Part shown: piece after piece, positions 21,577 through 32,967 of the stretch
Layout of the letters: each line of letters begins with the position of its first letter
How positions within the stretch are numbered: position 1 is the stretch's first letter
From: Earliella scabrosa
Lineage: Eukaryota > Basidiomycota > Agaricomycetes > Polyporales > Polyporaceae
DNA: 64,000 nt
Assembly (NCBI GenBank): GCA_022605405.1
Contig: JABYQQ010000015.1
Location: forward strand, 868,001 to 932,000
Reading direction: 5' to 3'
The notes under the pieces: generated by a model
Databases searched by the model: none
What the model saw: the letters and a program-made list of their open reading frames with translations, nothing else
Told to the model about the DNA's origin: nothing
Translations under genes and position numbers: made by a program

Positions 21577-22309
21577 CTGACCAGACGTGAGTTGTGAGTG
21601 ACGAGGATGAAATGAGTATAACTCACAATTGCTGATTCAAGCGAAGCTGAGAGCGCAGTGCGATAGCAAGTGGGAGCGATTGCGTCCGAGCTTTTATAGA
21701 GACCTCCATCGTGTCGTGTCAAAGCGAATTGCAGCAGCGACGAAGAGTCGACACTGCTGAAGACAGCCGAAAAACCTGCAAGCGAAAGCGTTGATGCGGC
21801 GAGCAGTCGCGAGCAAGAGCTCCAGGAACAGAGAACGGGGTGGCGCAAACGGCGGGCGTCGTCACTGGCTGAATCGGATTCGCGGGCCGTTGTAGAGTCT
21901 GCACGATGACCTCGGGCGTTAGCATGCCGAGCTACAACGGAGGGGGACAAGGACACTCGCCGTGAGTCGCCATCCCGCAACGCCTTCAAGTTGCAAACCT
22001 CGCAAGTGCGTCCATATACTGGCCCATCATGGCCCATCGGTGTATTCGCCACCTGATGACTGTACACATGCCGCATGAAACGGGTGCAGAACGCCGAAGC
22101 CGCGTAGGATGCGCTTTGACGATGCGCTGCACGGCGACGACGCCAAGAGGATCAGCCCCATGGAGCTGGGCCTTCAACGCTAATATGGGCTTGCCTAGAG
22201 ATCATCTCGTCAGCATTGTGGTCCAATCAAAACGAACATGAAGTAGACCGCTTGCGAAGGAAGGGCTGAACAGAGAACAAGGGACGGCACCCCGGGGCGG
22301 CAGTGTCCT
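21577..22309. other. Intergenic region
   Basis: It contains the TATA box near 21695. No supported gene otherwise. Confidence 0.35.
21691..21700 (-). promoter_or_regulatory. TATA box
   Basis: On the minus strand the sequence reads tctataaaag, about 115 bp upstream of ATG 21576, the same spacing as at the paralogous gene. Confidence 0.6.
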
Positions 22310-22837
22310 TCACCGGTCCGCTCGATACACAGCCACCTCGACTATCGCGAAATCTCCTGCTGGGTGTAGTAGACGACAACGATCAAGAGAGGTTGATAGT
22401 GGGGCTTTGACGTATGCAGACCAGATCGGAGCTGATGATAGTGGGAAGTATGCAAGTCAGTATGGAGGCTCACCGGATAAGATAGACACGGCCGCAAAGG
22501 CGTCGTTAATGTTTGCGCGATGCAGAGGCAAGCGTGGAGGTGCTGTATCATCCCAGTTTGGGCGGTGTGCGTGGACTGGCAGTAGCATGCCATTCCTGGG
22601 CGAGGACTGGCGAGAGGGTGGTGAGCGCGGGAAAGAGGCTCTAGCTGTCGACTGTGGTGGATAGAGCAGGCAAGTTGGATGCCTGCTGGGCGATGAAAGC
22701 AGCCGTTCTCCCATGTAGCTTCGATGTTGCACTACAAGTATTCCAGGTAGAGCTACGTTTGTGGGGGTCCTCCGGTGACCATGAGGACTAACGCGAGGAG
22801 CGACAGGTGGCGTACACATACGGGAAAATGTGCACAT
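22310..22837 (-). CDS. Possible two-exon gene of unknown function
   Basis: I do not recognise this protein. ATG 22837 opens a Pro/Arg/Ser-rich exon ending at 22474. A short 42-nt intron (GTGAGC...ATCAG, with a branch-like 'ctgac') joins in phase to an exon 22431-22310, giving about 161 residues. Exon 1 contains a 23-bp stretch (22532-22554) identical to 30158-30180 in the gene near 30 kb, each within 60 nt of a splice donor. An alternative frame through the same exons also stays open, so the coding frame is not certain. Confidence 0.38.
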
Positions 22838-24272
22838 GCACCGAAAAGTGAGGATGACGGGAAGCGCGTCGTGTTCAAAGTGGAGGGTATTTAGCGGAAC
22901 ACCGTCGTAGCTTGGAGGCGAGAGTCGAGCGGAGAGGGCATCGTCGCCACGAGATTAAGGGTCAAATAGCGGGCAATCGCAGCTCGCTTCCTGCGAAAAT
23001 CGAAGCTGTGCGAGGATCCACTTGAGCCACAGCGTACATAGCTCGGCGTGTGCAACTGAACCTACCGACGACAGCGACGCGCATGCCAATGCGGTGCGTT
23101 ACGAGGGCACGTGGATGGAGGCCCGAGCGCAAACAATAACCGTGGCTATAGCTAAGACCTAGCAATCTATACAGTGTAAGTTTCAGTCAGTGATGCTCAA
23201 AATAAGACTCACAGCGTAAATGTCTTGAGTATGTAGAGCGTTGCGACGGCTACATGGGCCATCTTCTGCCATTGGCATGCCGGGCGGTGTGAGCTTGAAC
23301 CTGCCAGTGCAATCGATATCATATGTGCGGCACTCACAGCAGCAAAAACATATGTCTTGGTATCTCCAGGCTCCCTCAGCATGGGTGGTGGATCAATGAA
23401 CGTCTGCGCGGCCCAGGAGTACAACGAGTTAACAATTTTCAGGTTGGGCGCTTAGGTTTCGGCGACGTAGGTGCATGTCAATGGGGATATTCCACAGCCA
23501 GACATCTTGCAGACGGCTGAGCTTATTGGTGTATCAGACACCTCTAGGCGAGAGACCCGGGTGACTAGTAGCTCAGGACCGCCGGTATGTGTTGGCACTG
23601 CATGATGCCCAACTTTGAGCCGTCCTGTAGAGGACTTGAACTCGTTTCTATCAGTAGCAACATACCTGTAGGAGTACATGAATACCAGAGGCGTGAAATA
23701 AGCCTTTGTGCAGCTCACCCTGGATGACGATCGGGCGACGAGGAGGTTCCGGACGAAGGTGCATCTCCACGGCACAGCCACACCCTAACGCGCCCATCAT
23801 GATCAAACGGTCGAGATCAGAGGTGCTCGGTTCTTGTCTCGCAGCTTGCAGGGGAAAGACTGGGAAAGAGAACTGTGCGTGCGCACTGGAAGATGGTGAT
23901 TCCAATATATTTCTGTCTAGTAGATCTCCTGGATACTCGGATGGACGCGACTAACGCGATAGCTATCGATACAGATGTGGTATGGACACAAACAAATAAG
24001 TAACAACACTGCCAGAGGGGAACGAACGCGAGGGAGAAATACAAGAGGACGTGAATGCGGGATGCGAGGGGAGAACGAAGATGTGTATGTATACAGATGT
24101 CGAGGGAGTATGTGTGTGCGAGCTGAATGTGCGCCTGAGGGCGTATAACGGGGATGAAGGAGAGTGGTATGTTTGTCGATGGATGCCGAAGCCTGCTACG
24201 CGTTATACGCAGCTTAACCGGAGCCCAAGATGAACGAACAGATGACTGGAGACACGAGTGGCAGAGGCAGTC
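22838..24272. other. 1.4-kb region without a supported gene
   Basis: Short minus-strand open frames around 23.2-23.9 kb with plausible splice signals could be a small gene, but none starts with ATG in a convincing context and no family is recognised. The right end is the 3' flank of the arrestin gene. Confidence 0.3.
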
Positions 24273-26208
24273 CTACTGGTGCAATCGGGGAGGACGGGGC
24301 GTCCAGACGAGGTCCTTCCTGATCGGCAGCGGCATCTGCTTAACAACTTGAGCCGCCGTCGACGCAGGCTCCTCCTCAGGAGCTGGCTGCCCCTTGGGAG
24401 TATACCGCGGCAGAGGGGTCGGGTCTTCCCTCCTCGTCCCGTTCTTGTAGTACAGCTGGTTGTACCCAGGCAAAGACTGCGCCGGGCGTGGTTGGGTCTG
24501 AGTTGGGGGTACGCGCTCCGGGCGCATGCGCACCAAGCCAGTTGGGCCCGTCTGCGAGAGCGGGTCCACGGAATCCGCAGGAAACCACTCCCCAGAGCCG
24601 TAGTACTCGCCGGAGCGGGGCACGCGCACGAAGCTGAGGGGGATCGTGAGCCGGAGCTCGTCGACGAGGCGGTCGGCGCCTCCCTGGGGCATGTCGTACG
24701 AGCATATCAGCATGACGTCGAGCATGTGCTGCACCGTGAGGATCGGGCCTTCCTCTGTCGGGCGCAGCTTGGGGACGGGGTGCTCCCCGAACTCGGACAG
24801 GTGCCGCTGGTCGATGAGGAGGTCGCGGAACGGGATGTCGAGGCGCATGCGGATCCAGGTGTCGGTGCCGTCGAAACGTTCGTCGTCGAAGCTCGCCTTG
24901 GCTGCGTCGGCGCCGTTGAGCTCGACTCGGCCGGGAAACCCGGTGGGAAGGAGGGAATAGGATGCGACGGCGCTCATTCCGGGACCCATGGTGGAGTAGA
25001 GGCCGAACTCGTATGCGCGGGTGTCGCTACGCCGACTACGAAGAGGCTTGTTGGGAGGTTGCTCCGACTCAGGAGGGACCGGCCATTGTGCAGCGTATTC
25101 CGTCGACATGGAAGAGCTATAGGGGAACCAGATCAGTATGACGAGCATAATAGTCGACAAGTGGGGTCTCACCGAACTCGCTCTCGCTGCGTCGCGCTTA
25201 CAGTGAATCCGTTCACATGCAGCCGTTTTCGCTCTTCCGCCGACAAGCCGTCAGGTCGGATCTTGAGAAGTAGAGGAAAGCTTCCCGCATCGAGCGGGAT
25301 GTGTTCTGGGACACTCGCACGCAAGCGAAGCTTGGAGAGAATCTCGATGGGTGTGTGCGTGCACGAGTCCGCGATCGAACCCGAGTATTCGACACTCCCG
25401 AACGCGTATTCAGGGAACTCGGAGCCGCCGAGAAGACACCGCGCTGGGGGAAGGATGAATCGGTTGATTTGAACGGGAATATCCGAAATCTTCGCGATTT
25501 GCGTCGCCGGACCCGCGGAAGCGTAGCACATATTCCGCCAAGACGACGGAGCACCGGGCTTCACCTCCTTGTACTTGGCCACCACAGAGAGACGGTAGCT
25601 GACTTCGGGTTCCTCGAGCCCACGATCGCCGAACGTGGTACTACACGATGCAGGGAGCCACCCGGGAAGCTTGAGGTTGAAGAGCACGAACCACCGCGCA
25701 GGATTTTGGGAGGAGCCGTCGTCCCAGCTATGCTTGAACTCGATCGGGCCATCCTTGACGAGTTCTTGCGAGAGCTCAATCAGACGGCACGATGCGTGGC
25801 CGGTCTGAGAGGCGATGAGCTCGCTCTGGCCCTCGAACCGGAGTACGAGCGACTCGAGGAGGATGCGCTCGTCGGTTGGCGGTGCCTCGCAAAACCATCC
25901 CGCTGCAGGCACGATGGTCACTGCGATCTGTCCAGATAATGTGTACGCGGCACTGTAGACATGGTCAGCAAAGTTGTTGAGCACAAACAGAGAGCGATGG
26001 CTTACTCCTTGTCGGGGGCGCCGTACATGTCGACATCGTCGAAGGGCATCACCTCGAGATCAAGCTTGCTGGGAGACATGGTGAGAGAGGCTAATGACTG
26101 TTTGAACGAGTCAAATAATGAGGGGTATGATGAGGAGCAAGATGAGGGGTAAGATGTAGTGCCGTCTAGGACGGAGTAAGGAGGAGGGGGAGAGGACTTA
26201 TAATCCAT
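24273..26208 (-). CDS. Arrestin-like protein (alpha-arrestin/ART type)
   Basis: There are three exons: 26208-26006, 25952-25173 and 25116-24273, with introns of 53 and 56 nt in phase. The N-terminus has a PPxY motif ('SPPPPYSV') and the C-terminal tail has 'LPxY'-type motifs ('PLPRY', 'LPGY'), which in alpha-arrestins recruit WW-domain HECT ubiquitin ligases of the Rsp5/Nedd4 class. Between them are beta-rich arrestin N- and C-domains; residues about 75-330 carry segments such as 'LVLRFEGQSEL' and 'WFVLFNLKLPGWLPAS', where fungal arrestins have the 'F.F.l.LP..lP.S' core. Known family members act at the plasma membrane and endosomes to ubiquitinate transporters. The domain call is by pattern; the cargo is unknown. 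Confidence 0.78.
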
Positions 26209-27325
26209 GTTAGCGGTCAAAGCTGGGAGAAGCCACAAAGGGGGTGGTCAAGCATTGAAAGTAGGTCGGAGACGTCATATATAGTGGCCATCGTGCACTG
26301 TAAGCGAGGTGGGTCCAAAGGCTTTTCCAAGGATGGACGTTCCTTTTGTTGCCGTGACCTTTGTTGTCTAAAAGGGATCAAGGACAATGACACTACATAG
26401 TCTCGAAGCGCTCGTCGGTTTTACTCTCGTTACGTCCGTCCTGGTGCGCTCTGGCGCGCCCGTGGTGAATGCGAGTCGATGCGAGTGCGGCTACGCACGA
26501 AGAAGATGACATCGCGCGCTGTTCCCTTGTGGTCGATGAGAGAGGAGAGAAACATCGAGCGCGACTCGACGTGTTGTTATGGGCGCTAATGCGAACAATT
26601 GCGACAATAAACTCGCCAAATATTGGCTTGACGACTCTTGACGAGCCATCACACTGCCTCTGCGCCTCTGAGCGTGGCAGGAAGTTGCGTGCGACGACAT
26701 CTGCCATCCTGAACAGCGACGATAGACAGGGAGAACGTACAGTTGTGTCGCACGCACACTGATCCTCGAGCTCCCGGGCGACATCTCGAGTGACCGCGAG
26801 GGCCATGCATGTGTCTCGCAAGCTAGAACCTCATCGTTGGGAACTCGCTGGGCGCATCGAGAGAAGGAGGTGTGCGAGAGCAGTGTACATTGGGAACAGA
26901 CGAGGTGGCGGTCAGGCTGAGGAAGGGAGGTGCCGCAGCTCAGACAACGCAGAGACAGGCGCTCCGCGTAGCGCCTTGATTGGATGGGCGCGGAGCAACG
27001 CGGCTGGGTCTGCACTCGACGACCACGACCTGCGCTGTGTCGTGGCATCCATCGTCCCCAGTCCTCTCCTCGTCGCCGCCGACAGCGACGCCGGCCTCAA
27101 GGTACGTCCCGAGCCCAGCCGCGCCATGTCTCTACCCATCCTCCCCCTCCTCACCGTCCCCGCTGCGTTGCCCCAGACACATACGCCTCCATCCGACTCC
27201 TGTCTTGTCCCAACTTCCAAGCATCCCCCTCGTCCCAGCTCCCAAGCGTCCCCTCCGTCTCGTCCACTCCCCACAGGCCCTGAGGCCCCCTGCTGTGCGA
27301 TCCTGACCACACTTGTTCTCGAATC
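26209..27325. other. Divergent promoter region, arrestin and KH genes
   Basis: This lies between the starts of the arrestin gene and the KH gene. A likely 5' UTR intron of the KH gene runs from GTACGT near 27101 to 'ccacag' near 27278. A short 'tatatagtgg' at 26277 could serve the arrestin gene. No separate gene is supported. Confidence 0.4.
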
Positions 27326-28706
27326 ATGCCAGAAGCCGACACCCGCAAGCGCTCCCGTTCCCCCTCGGACAGCGACCAGCCCAAGCAAAAGCGTGCCAAC
27401 ACCGGCTCGAATGACCCACACCGCTCGAGCCATTCCTCTGCCGTGGCCGGTGACGTGAAGATGGAGCACCGCGCGGACGACACCGCCGCATCCACCCCCG
27501 ACGCCAAAGGTCACCCTTCTGATTCCGCAGACCGCGCGTCCGGCGACGGCGCTGAGACGCGTGGTGATGCATCCACCACGACCTCTACGGCCCCCGGCGG
27601 CTCTGCACCCCCTGCAGCCAACATACACATGCGCTGCCTCATTGTCACCCAGGATGCGTCGATCATCATCGGCAAGGGTGGATCGCACGTCAACGAGATC
27701 AGGGAAAAGAGTGGTGCCCGTGTAATGGTCTCGGAGAGCATCCCTGGTAACCCAGAGCGCATCCTGAACGTCAGCGGTCCCCTCGACGCGGTGTCGAAGG
27801 TACGCCATGCATATTGTCTAGGGTAATGCACGAAATTGATCTCTGTATGCTGTAGGCGTTCGGCTTGATCGTGCGCAGGATCAACGACGAACCCTTCGAC
27901 AAGCCATCAGTGCCCGGGAGCCGTGCAATCACTATCAAGTTCATGATCCCCAATTCGCGCATGGGCTCTGTCATTGGCAAGGGTGGCACTAAGATCAAGG
28001 AGATTCAGGATGCTAGTGGTGCCAGACTAAACGCGAGCGAGGGCATGCTGCCAGGCTCCACGGAGGTATGTCCCCCACGCGTCCTGCGCAGAATCCCCCC
28101 TCATGGCCATAACAGCGTATCTTGGGCGTCTCCGGCGTGGCAGACGCGATTCACATCGCCACCTACTACATCGGCAACATCCTCATCGAGGCAAACGAGC
28201 GTATGCCATCCTCGAACAACTCCACCTACCGTCCTACGAGCAACTCCCGCAGACCGCCTTACATGGGCTCGTCGTACGTCCCTGGCTACACTCCCGCAGC
28301 AACGCACAACCCCTATGCGCCTGCGGCCGGCGCAGCGCCTTCGCAGCTGCAGACGCAGCAGATCTACATCCCCAACGACCTTGTCGGGTGTATCATCGGC
28401 AAAGGCGGCGCTAAGATCAACGAGATTAGGCATATGAGCGCGAGCCAAATCAAGATCATGGAGCCGGGTGCGGTGGGCGTGGGCATGAACGGCGCGCCGG
28501 CGCCTGCAGGCAGCGAGGGCGAACGTTTGGTCGTCATCACCGGCCAGCCTGCCAACATTCAGATGGCGGTCCAGTTGCTGTACTCGGTGCGTGCCGCTCT
28601 ACCCTTCCACAAAAGTTGTCAGGACCTGACACGGCGTTTCGGGCGCATATAGCGACTCGAGCAGGAGAAGCAGAAGCAACTTCGGCAGCAGTCGTCGCAC
28701 GCCTGA
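27326..28706 (+). CDS. Triple KH-domain RNA-binding protein (Rnc1/PBP2/HEK2-like)
   Basis: There are four exons: 27326-27799, 27856-28065, 28116-28586 and 28653-28706; all joins are in phase and give about 402 residues. After a charged, disordered N-terminus (residues 1-95) come three KH domains, each with the GxxG loop: 'IIGKGGSHVNEIR', 'VIGKGGTKIKEIQ' and 'IIGKGGAKINEIR'. A Pro/Asn/Tyr-rich linker separates KH2 and KH3, and a short Glu/Gln-rich tail ends the protein. Proteins of this kind, such as fission yeast Rnc1 and budding yeast PBP2 and HEK2, bind mRNA and control its stability, transport or translation. The domain count and order are visible; the particular orthologue and targets are inference. 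Confidence 0.9.
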
Positions 28707-30036
28707 GTCAAAGGTCACAGTGTGTCTAATTCCCGCGCTTCTTCTCGTTCTTTCACATGGTCTATGGTAGTTTTCTGTTCCTCTGTTCCTCGTTGTCTCC
28801 AAGTTTGTCGTCGCGCCTGTGGCGGCTGACGTTCGAAAGCAAAGATCACATGCTCCACCTCCCCTCTCCCTCTACCCCCACCCCTCCATTGCCACACATC
28901 ACGTCTCTTGTCCGTTCCTCTGTAGTATGCTCTCTGCTGCTATCCTATATTTAACGGAACACCCCCATTCCTCCATGCCCCGTCTCCATGCGCCTGTGCA
29001 AGTCTTCTTGAGTCTCTGCTTTCCTCGCCTCTCGTATCGTCACGTCGTTCTGGCATCAGGGATTCATGTTGTCGTCGATCGTCTAATCCAAGCTACCATG
29101 CACACACACATTCTATAGACTTGACCGTGCTTCGTTCTCCGTCGACGCAATTGGAGGTGAGTTCGGTGAAGTCTCATTGCCAACGACGTGTCGGCATGTT
29201 CGAGCTCCTTATGCGGTGCGTGCATACAACATACATGGTGTTCGTTGCAACGAGATTGATAGTGTTACGTTTGCTGTCCGACAGGGTCGAGTACGCGATT
29301 CAATGGCGAAGTACAACGTCTCTCTTCGCTCGTCGTGAGCGTGACGAGTTCCTCTCCCCGGTTGGCACAAGGGAGCAAGCTTGTGTCAAAGTCTCATTCC
29401 CCATGCGAAGACACAGACAGAAGGAATCCCTGAAGATGTACTTGTCAGCTAGCAGGCCGCGGGCTCGACGTCAAGGAAGACCTGTGATCAAAGCTCTGAG
29501 CCCCACTCGGCGAGAAATGCTGCATCGCCGTTCAAGGAGCCCACTGCGTGCTAATTGCGTGCATTGTCGTTGCGACTGAGAACATCACATCAGCGTGGGT
29601 GCGGGAGGGGAAAAGACATGAGCTGATCTCGTCATTCCTAGGAAATCCATGGAAATCCATCCGGTGATGACACTGACGCCAGCGACCGCACCGACGCAAC
29701 ATCACACTCTGCCAGTGCCCACGCCAGCTCATGGACCCCGCGACAGGATACGGCCGTTGTGCCGCTATGTCGGGTTGCGCGGGCCTGGGCTGACTGGCCT
29801 GTACCGTCCAGCCAAAGCCCACGCGAGGAGTGCATTGACGTCCGCTCAAAGCGCACAATGATAGTGGTTCGTCGAAGCTTTGTTTGGCCCGAGGTCTCGG
29901 CGATGAATAGCGTGGCTGGGATCTGGGTACCTATATAAGGCCCGACTCTTCTCTGGCACTTGCTCCTCCACCCTCCCTTCGTCTTCCGCCAACGTTCACC
30001 CTGCCTTCGGTGGCTCTTAGCTCCCCTTCTCCCCGC
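28707..30036. other. 3' flank of the KH gene and upstream region of the next gene
   Basis: A frame open for about 150 codons at 29121-29579 lacks an ATG start and has no recognisable content. A TATA box is present at 29932. Nothing else is supported. Confidence 0.35.
29932..29940 (+). promoter_or_regulatory. TATA box
   Basis: The sequence tatataagg lies 97 bp upstream of ATG 30037 and is followed by a pyrimidine-rich 5' leader. Confidence 0.6.
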
Positions 30037-31035
30037 ATGGGTGCGCCACCCACGAACATACACCCCTTCAACTCTTCACACCCCGGCGAGGGAAAGTCGC
30101 CACCCGTCGTTCGACGGCGCGCGCGTCGACAACAGTGCGACAGGCCCCATCGTCATCGGGATGATACAGCACCTCCACGCCATGCGAACGATGAACGACG
30201 TCGTCTTTCCTTCCAGGGGACGGTGAGTCTGCCCGCTAGTCCTGCTGTGAAGACTCGTGGCTGATGAGAATGCTTCCTCCAGCCGCCGTCTACAGAATGT
30301 CGAGCCCGCATGCTCCTCCTCGCCACCCCGCTCACGCTCGGAGGCCAATCTTTCAGAAGTCTCGGAGCCCTCGGAGGAGCTGGAGGCGTCTGTTTAACGG
30401 TACGTGCTGCAATGCATTCGCTCCGCACAACTCGTCCTCAACGTCTATCCCTCCCCTCTCTACCCACTCCTCACCCCGTCACATTTCCCCACACTTACAC
30501 AGCTCTACCACTGATGGAGTACATCTATGGACTCCGTTTCCCACCCCCTGCTACCGTAGATGGTGCAGACGGGCAACGGTGTGGTTTGGGGGAGTCCGGA
30601 GGTACGCCCTTCCCTGCGGACCCAACTTGGCACGCCGCCTCACCGTCCTCGAACCCGGGATGGAACCGCTCCCATCAACTTCGAGACGATCCCGCGACCC
30701 TCCCTACCACGGCTTCTCGCCCGAATACATCCCACATCTCTCTGGAATGGCAGCCGTTGGGTCGGCGTATCCTCAACCGTCATACGGCACGTCCACGCCG
30801 CCGCATCTACCCCCAAACCACTTCCCCATCACTCCCCGGTGGCTCTTCTGACCTCACTGCCATCCACCAAGTCGCATCCTCGTCCCAACCTCCGGCTATG
30901 AACATCGCGGAACCGTCACAGCTCGTCCAGCCACACGCCGCCGGAAGCTCTCCGCAGGCTCCCCGTTCTCCCTCGGCACCCAGCACGAACGGACGAGGAA
31001 AAGGCAAGCGTGCTTACGGGCATGATGTCTCTTAG
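30037..31035 (+). CDS. Candidate gene of unknown function; frame uncertain
   Basis: The TATA box at 29932 and ATG 30037 point to a transcript. Exon 1 (30037-30222) is Arg/Pro-rich with 'RRRLSF'. A 60-nt GT-AG intron to 30282 then allows two readings. One stays open to a TAG at 31033-31035 and is Pro/Ser-rich. The other is reached through a downstream ATG in a different frame of exon 1 and gives a short Ser/Glu-rich tail ('LSEVSEPSEELEASV') with a stop at about 30396. A second intron-like stretch (30397-30502) complicates the long version. I do not recognise either product. Exon 1 shares 23 identical bases with the gene near 22.5 kb. Confidence 0.35.
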
Positions 31036-31380
31036 CACTTCTGCTACCTCGCGCATTTAAACGCTCACCATCCCAACGCTGACTACTCTACATCCATCCT
31101 TTCTCATTGGTTTCCTACTTGGACGTGGTGTCCGACTCTAGACCGTACGAGTCGGTATCGGATGATGTTGGCTATGATACATACGCAGCTACTATGTACC
31201 TCTTTTTAATATGGCGTTGCTGAAAAATATATGCTACGTCAAACTTGAAGCTTGATACCTTCATGCAGAGTGACTCAAGAATTCAACGAAGGGGCTAGAC
31301 GCCGAAAATGCGTGGCTGTAGGTGGCTGTGCAATCAAACCAATCTTCACCTCGAACGACGATGAACATCAGCGTTACGGC
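31036..31380. other. Intergenic region
   Basis: 3' flank of the preceding candidate gene; AT-rich around 31200-31240. Nothing else seen. Confidence 0.35.
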
Positions 31381-32412
31381 GCATCCTCCGCCAGGCACCG
31401 GAGTCCGGCGGAGTCCGGCTTGGCCTGCCTTTTATGGTACTGGTAGCGCCCATCTCTCATTGACAGTTGACTCGCCGCATTCTGTTACTATGTACTTCAC
31501 TGGTTGAACCTGCCGTCGGTTTAACCCGGTTATTTAGACCAAGCGGTTTGTAGAATGGCCGGCCGGCGGTTTGGCCACTGGTGGGCGGTAAGGCCGACCG
31601 ACTGGCTTGACCGCCGTCTCTCAGTCACTTGGTCTTGGTCTTGGTCCAAGTAGGAATTCTAGTATACTTATACTGTCATGATACATCATCTAGCATCCGG
31701 GAAGGCAGTCATTGTCGAGTCAATTCCCGGGGGTGACGGCCTTTGAAACGGCGGTCAAGATTGTTGGCGGTCAACCCAAAGGTGGACAACGGTCGGCGGT
31801 CAGGTTGAACGGCGGTTGATCTGAACGGCGGTTTAGTCGGCGGATGCGAGTTGAGTTGGACGGCAGTTAAGCAAAATTATGGCCGTCAAGTCAACTGTCG
31901 TATGGCACAGCACGGAGATGCTCAGAGACTGTGAATGCAGAGCTATGTACCATCAATTCCCCGTTCGAGGCACCTGTAGTGACTCCTGGCCTGGTGCATG
32001 TCGGGCCGGAGGTCTAGTTAGCCGGCGGTTTGCACAACCGGCGGTCTAGCTGGCGGCTTGCACTATGTACTGGCAATCTGTTTGGCCGGCGGTTACTTGC
32101 CCATGCCTTTAACACAGTAAAGTTCGAGGAACGTACTGACCTGCGACGGGCCTGACTTGAGCCGTCTTTTGTGAAAAATCTGATGGTCACTGCCGGTCAA
32201 GCTGACGGGCCGTAGGTCTGATAAGTTGCTTTGTATATATGGCCAGGATGGAGTCTTAGTTCTAGATACGAATCAATCAATACTAATACTTGCCGTAAGT
32301 AAACATCGAGGCTACACTCTGTCATGAGGCGTTCAGTGGTGGGCGCTAATAAAGCTACCATAAGAGGCAGGCCAAGCCGGACTCCGCCGGACTCCGGTGC
32401 CTGCCGGATAAT
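31381..32412. mobile_element. Inverted-repeat element of about 1 kb, possibly a non-autonomous DNA transposon
   Basis: The 60-bp arm 31381-31440 is the reverse complement of 32355-32412 with only a few mismatches; both carry the palindrome-like 'aagccggactccgccggact'. Weaker similarity continues outward for about 40 bp on both sides. The inside has no long open frame and carries about ten GGCGGT motifs. Long terminal inverted repeats with clustered short internal motifs and no transposase are what non-autonomous DNA transposons look like, but target-site duplications could not be identified, so the class is unknown. Confidence 0.5.
31565..32093. repeat. Cluster of GGCGGT motifs
   Basis: About ten direct copies of ggcggt, most followed by t or c and several preceded by cc, lie within 530 bp, with one inverted copy near 31613 and some one-base variants. 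Spacing is irregular, so this is not a simple tandem repeat. Confidence 0.7.
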
Positions 32413-32967
32413 GCACCACAACGCTGGTGTTCTCGAACGACGACGACCTTCGTCAAATTGCCGCCGTGGCCCGTCGCCCTCCGTGGGAACCTATCTCCTA
32501 TGTCTCCTGACAAGACTCTTCAATACATGGCGCGAGCTGATGTGGCCCCGCCGCAGACGCGCCACGGTTTCACCCATCGTTATGTGGTCTTTGGATGGTC
32601 TGCTACTGCTGGAGCCGCCGGACGAGGTGTCAAATTCACGCTACGGCCTTTTGGCTGTGCATGGAGACGGTCGCAGAAAGACAAACCCGTTCATGAATGG
32701 CCGTCGACCACCGGTCAATCCGGCTTTGGCTGGGGCTCTGCTCGCTATGACAGATTGTGGTTTGACTCAGCTTGGTCTCGCGTATAAAATCTCTTCACTA
32801 ACCATTCCTGCTGCCCCTACTTTCTCGCTTCACCGACTCGCTGTGCTAGACGTATCTCCCGGTGAGTACATGTCGTGTCCAGAGGGAATTGGCAGAAGTG
32901 GCTTATGCGTCTCTAGTCTCAGGATATCACGGACGGATCCCGAGGAACCCTAACGCCCATTGCAACC
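32413..32967. other. Region upstream of the F-box gene
   Basis: Two overlapping frames are open for about 110-200 codons but show no recognisable domain. It may hold decayed coding sequence and the promoter of the gene at 32968. Confidence 0.3.

Noticed and set aside
24258..25472. 404-codon open frame on the plus strand opposite the arrestin gene
   Set aside because: Codon composition is that of an antisense shadow; the minus strand gives a coherent three-exon arrestin with PPxY motifs.
26912..27808. Long open frame on the minus strand across the KH gene (298 codons)
   Set aside because: It is a shadow of the GC-rich KH coding exon and 5' leader; the plus strand has three clear KH domains and in-phase introns.
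29121..29579. Open frame of about 150 codons after the KH gene
   Set aside because: No ATG start, no recognisable domain and no promoter signal.
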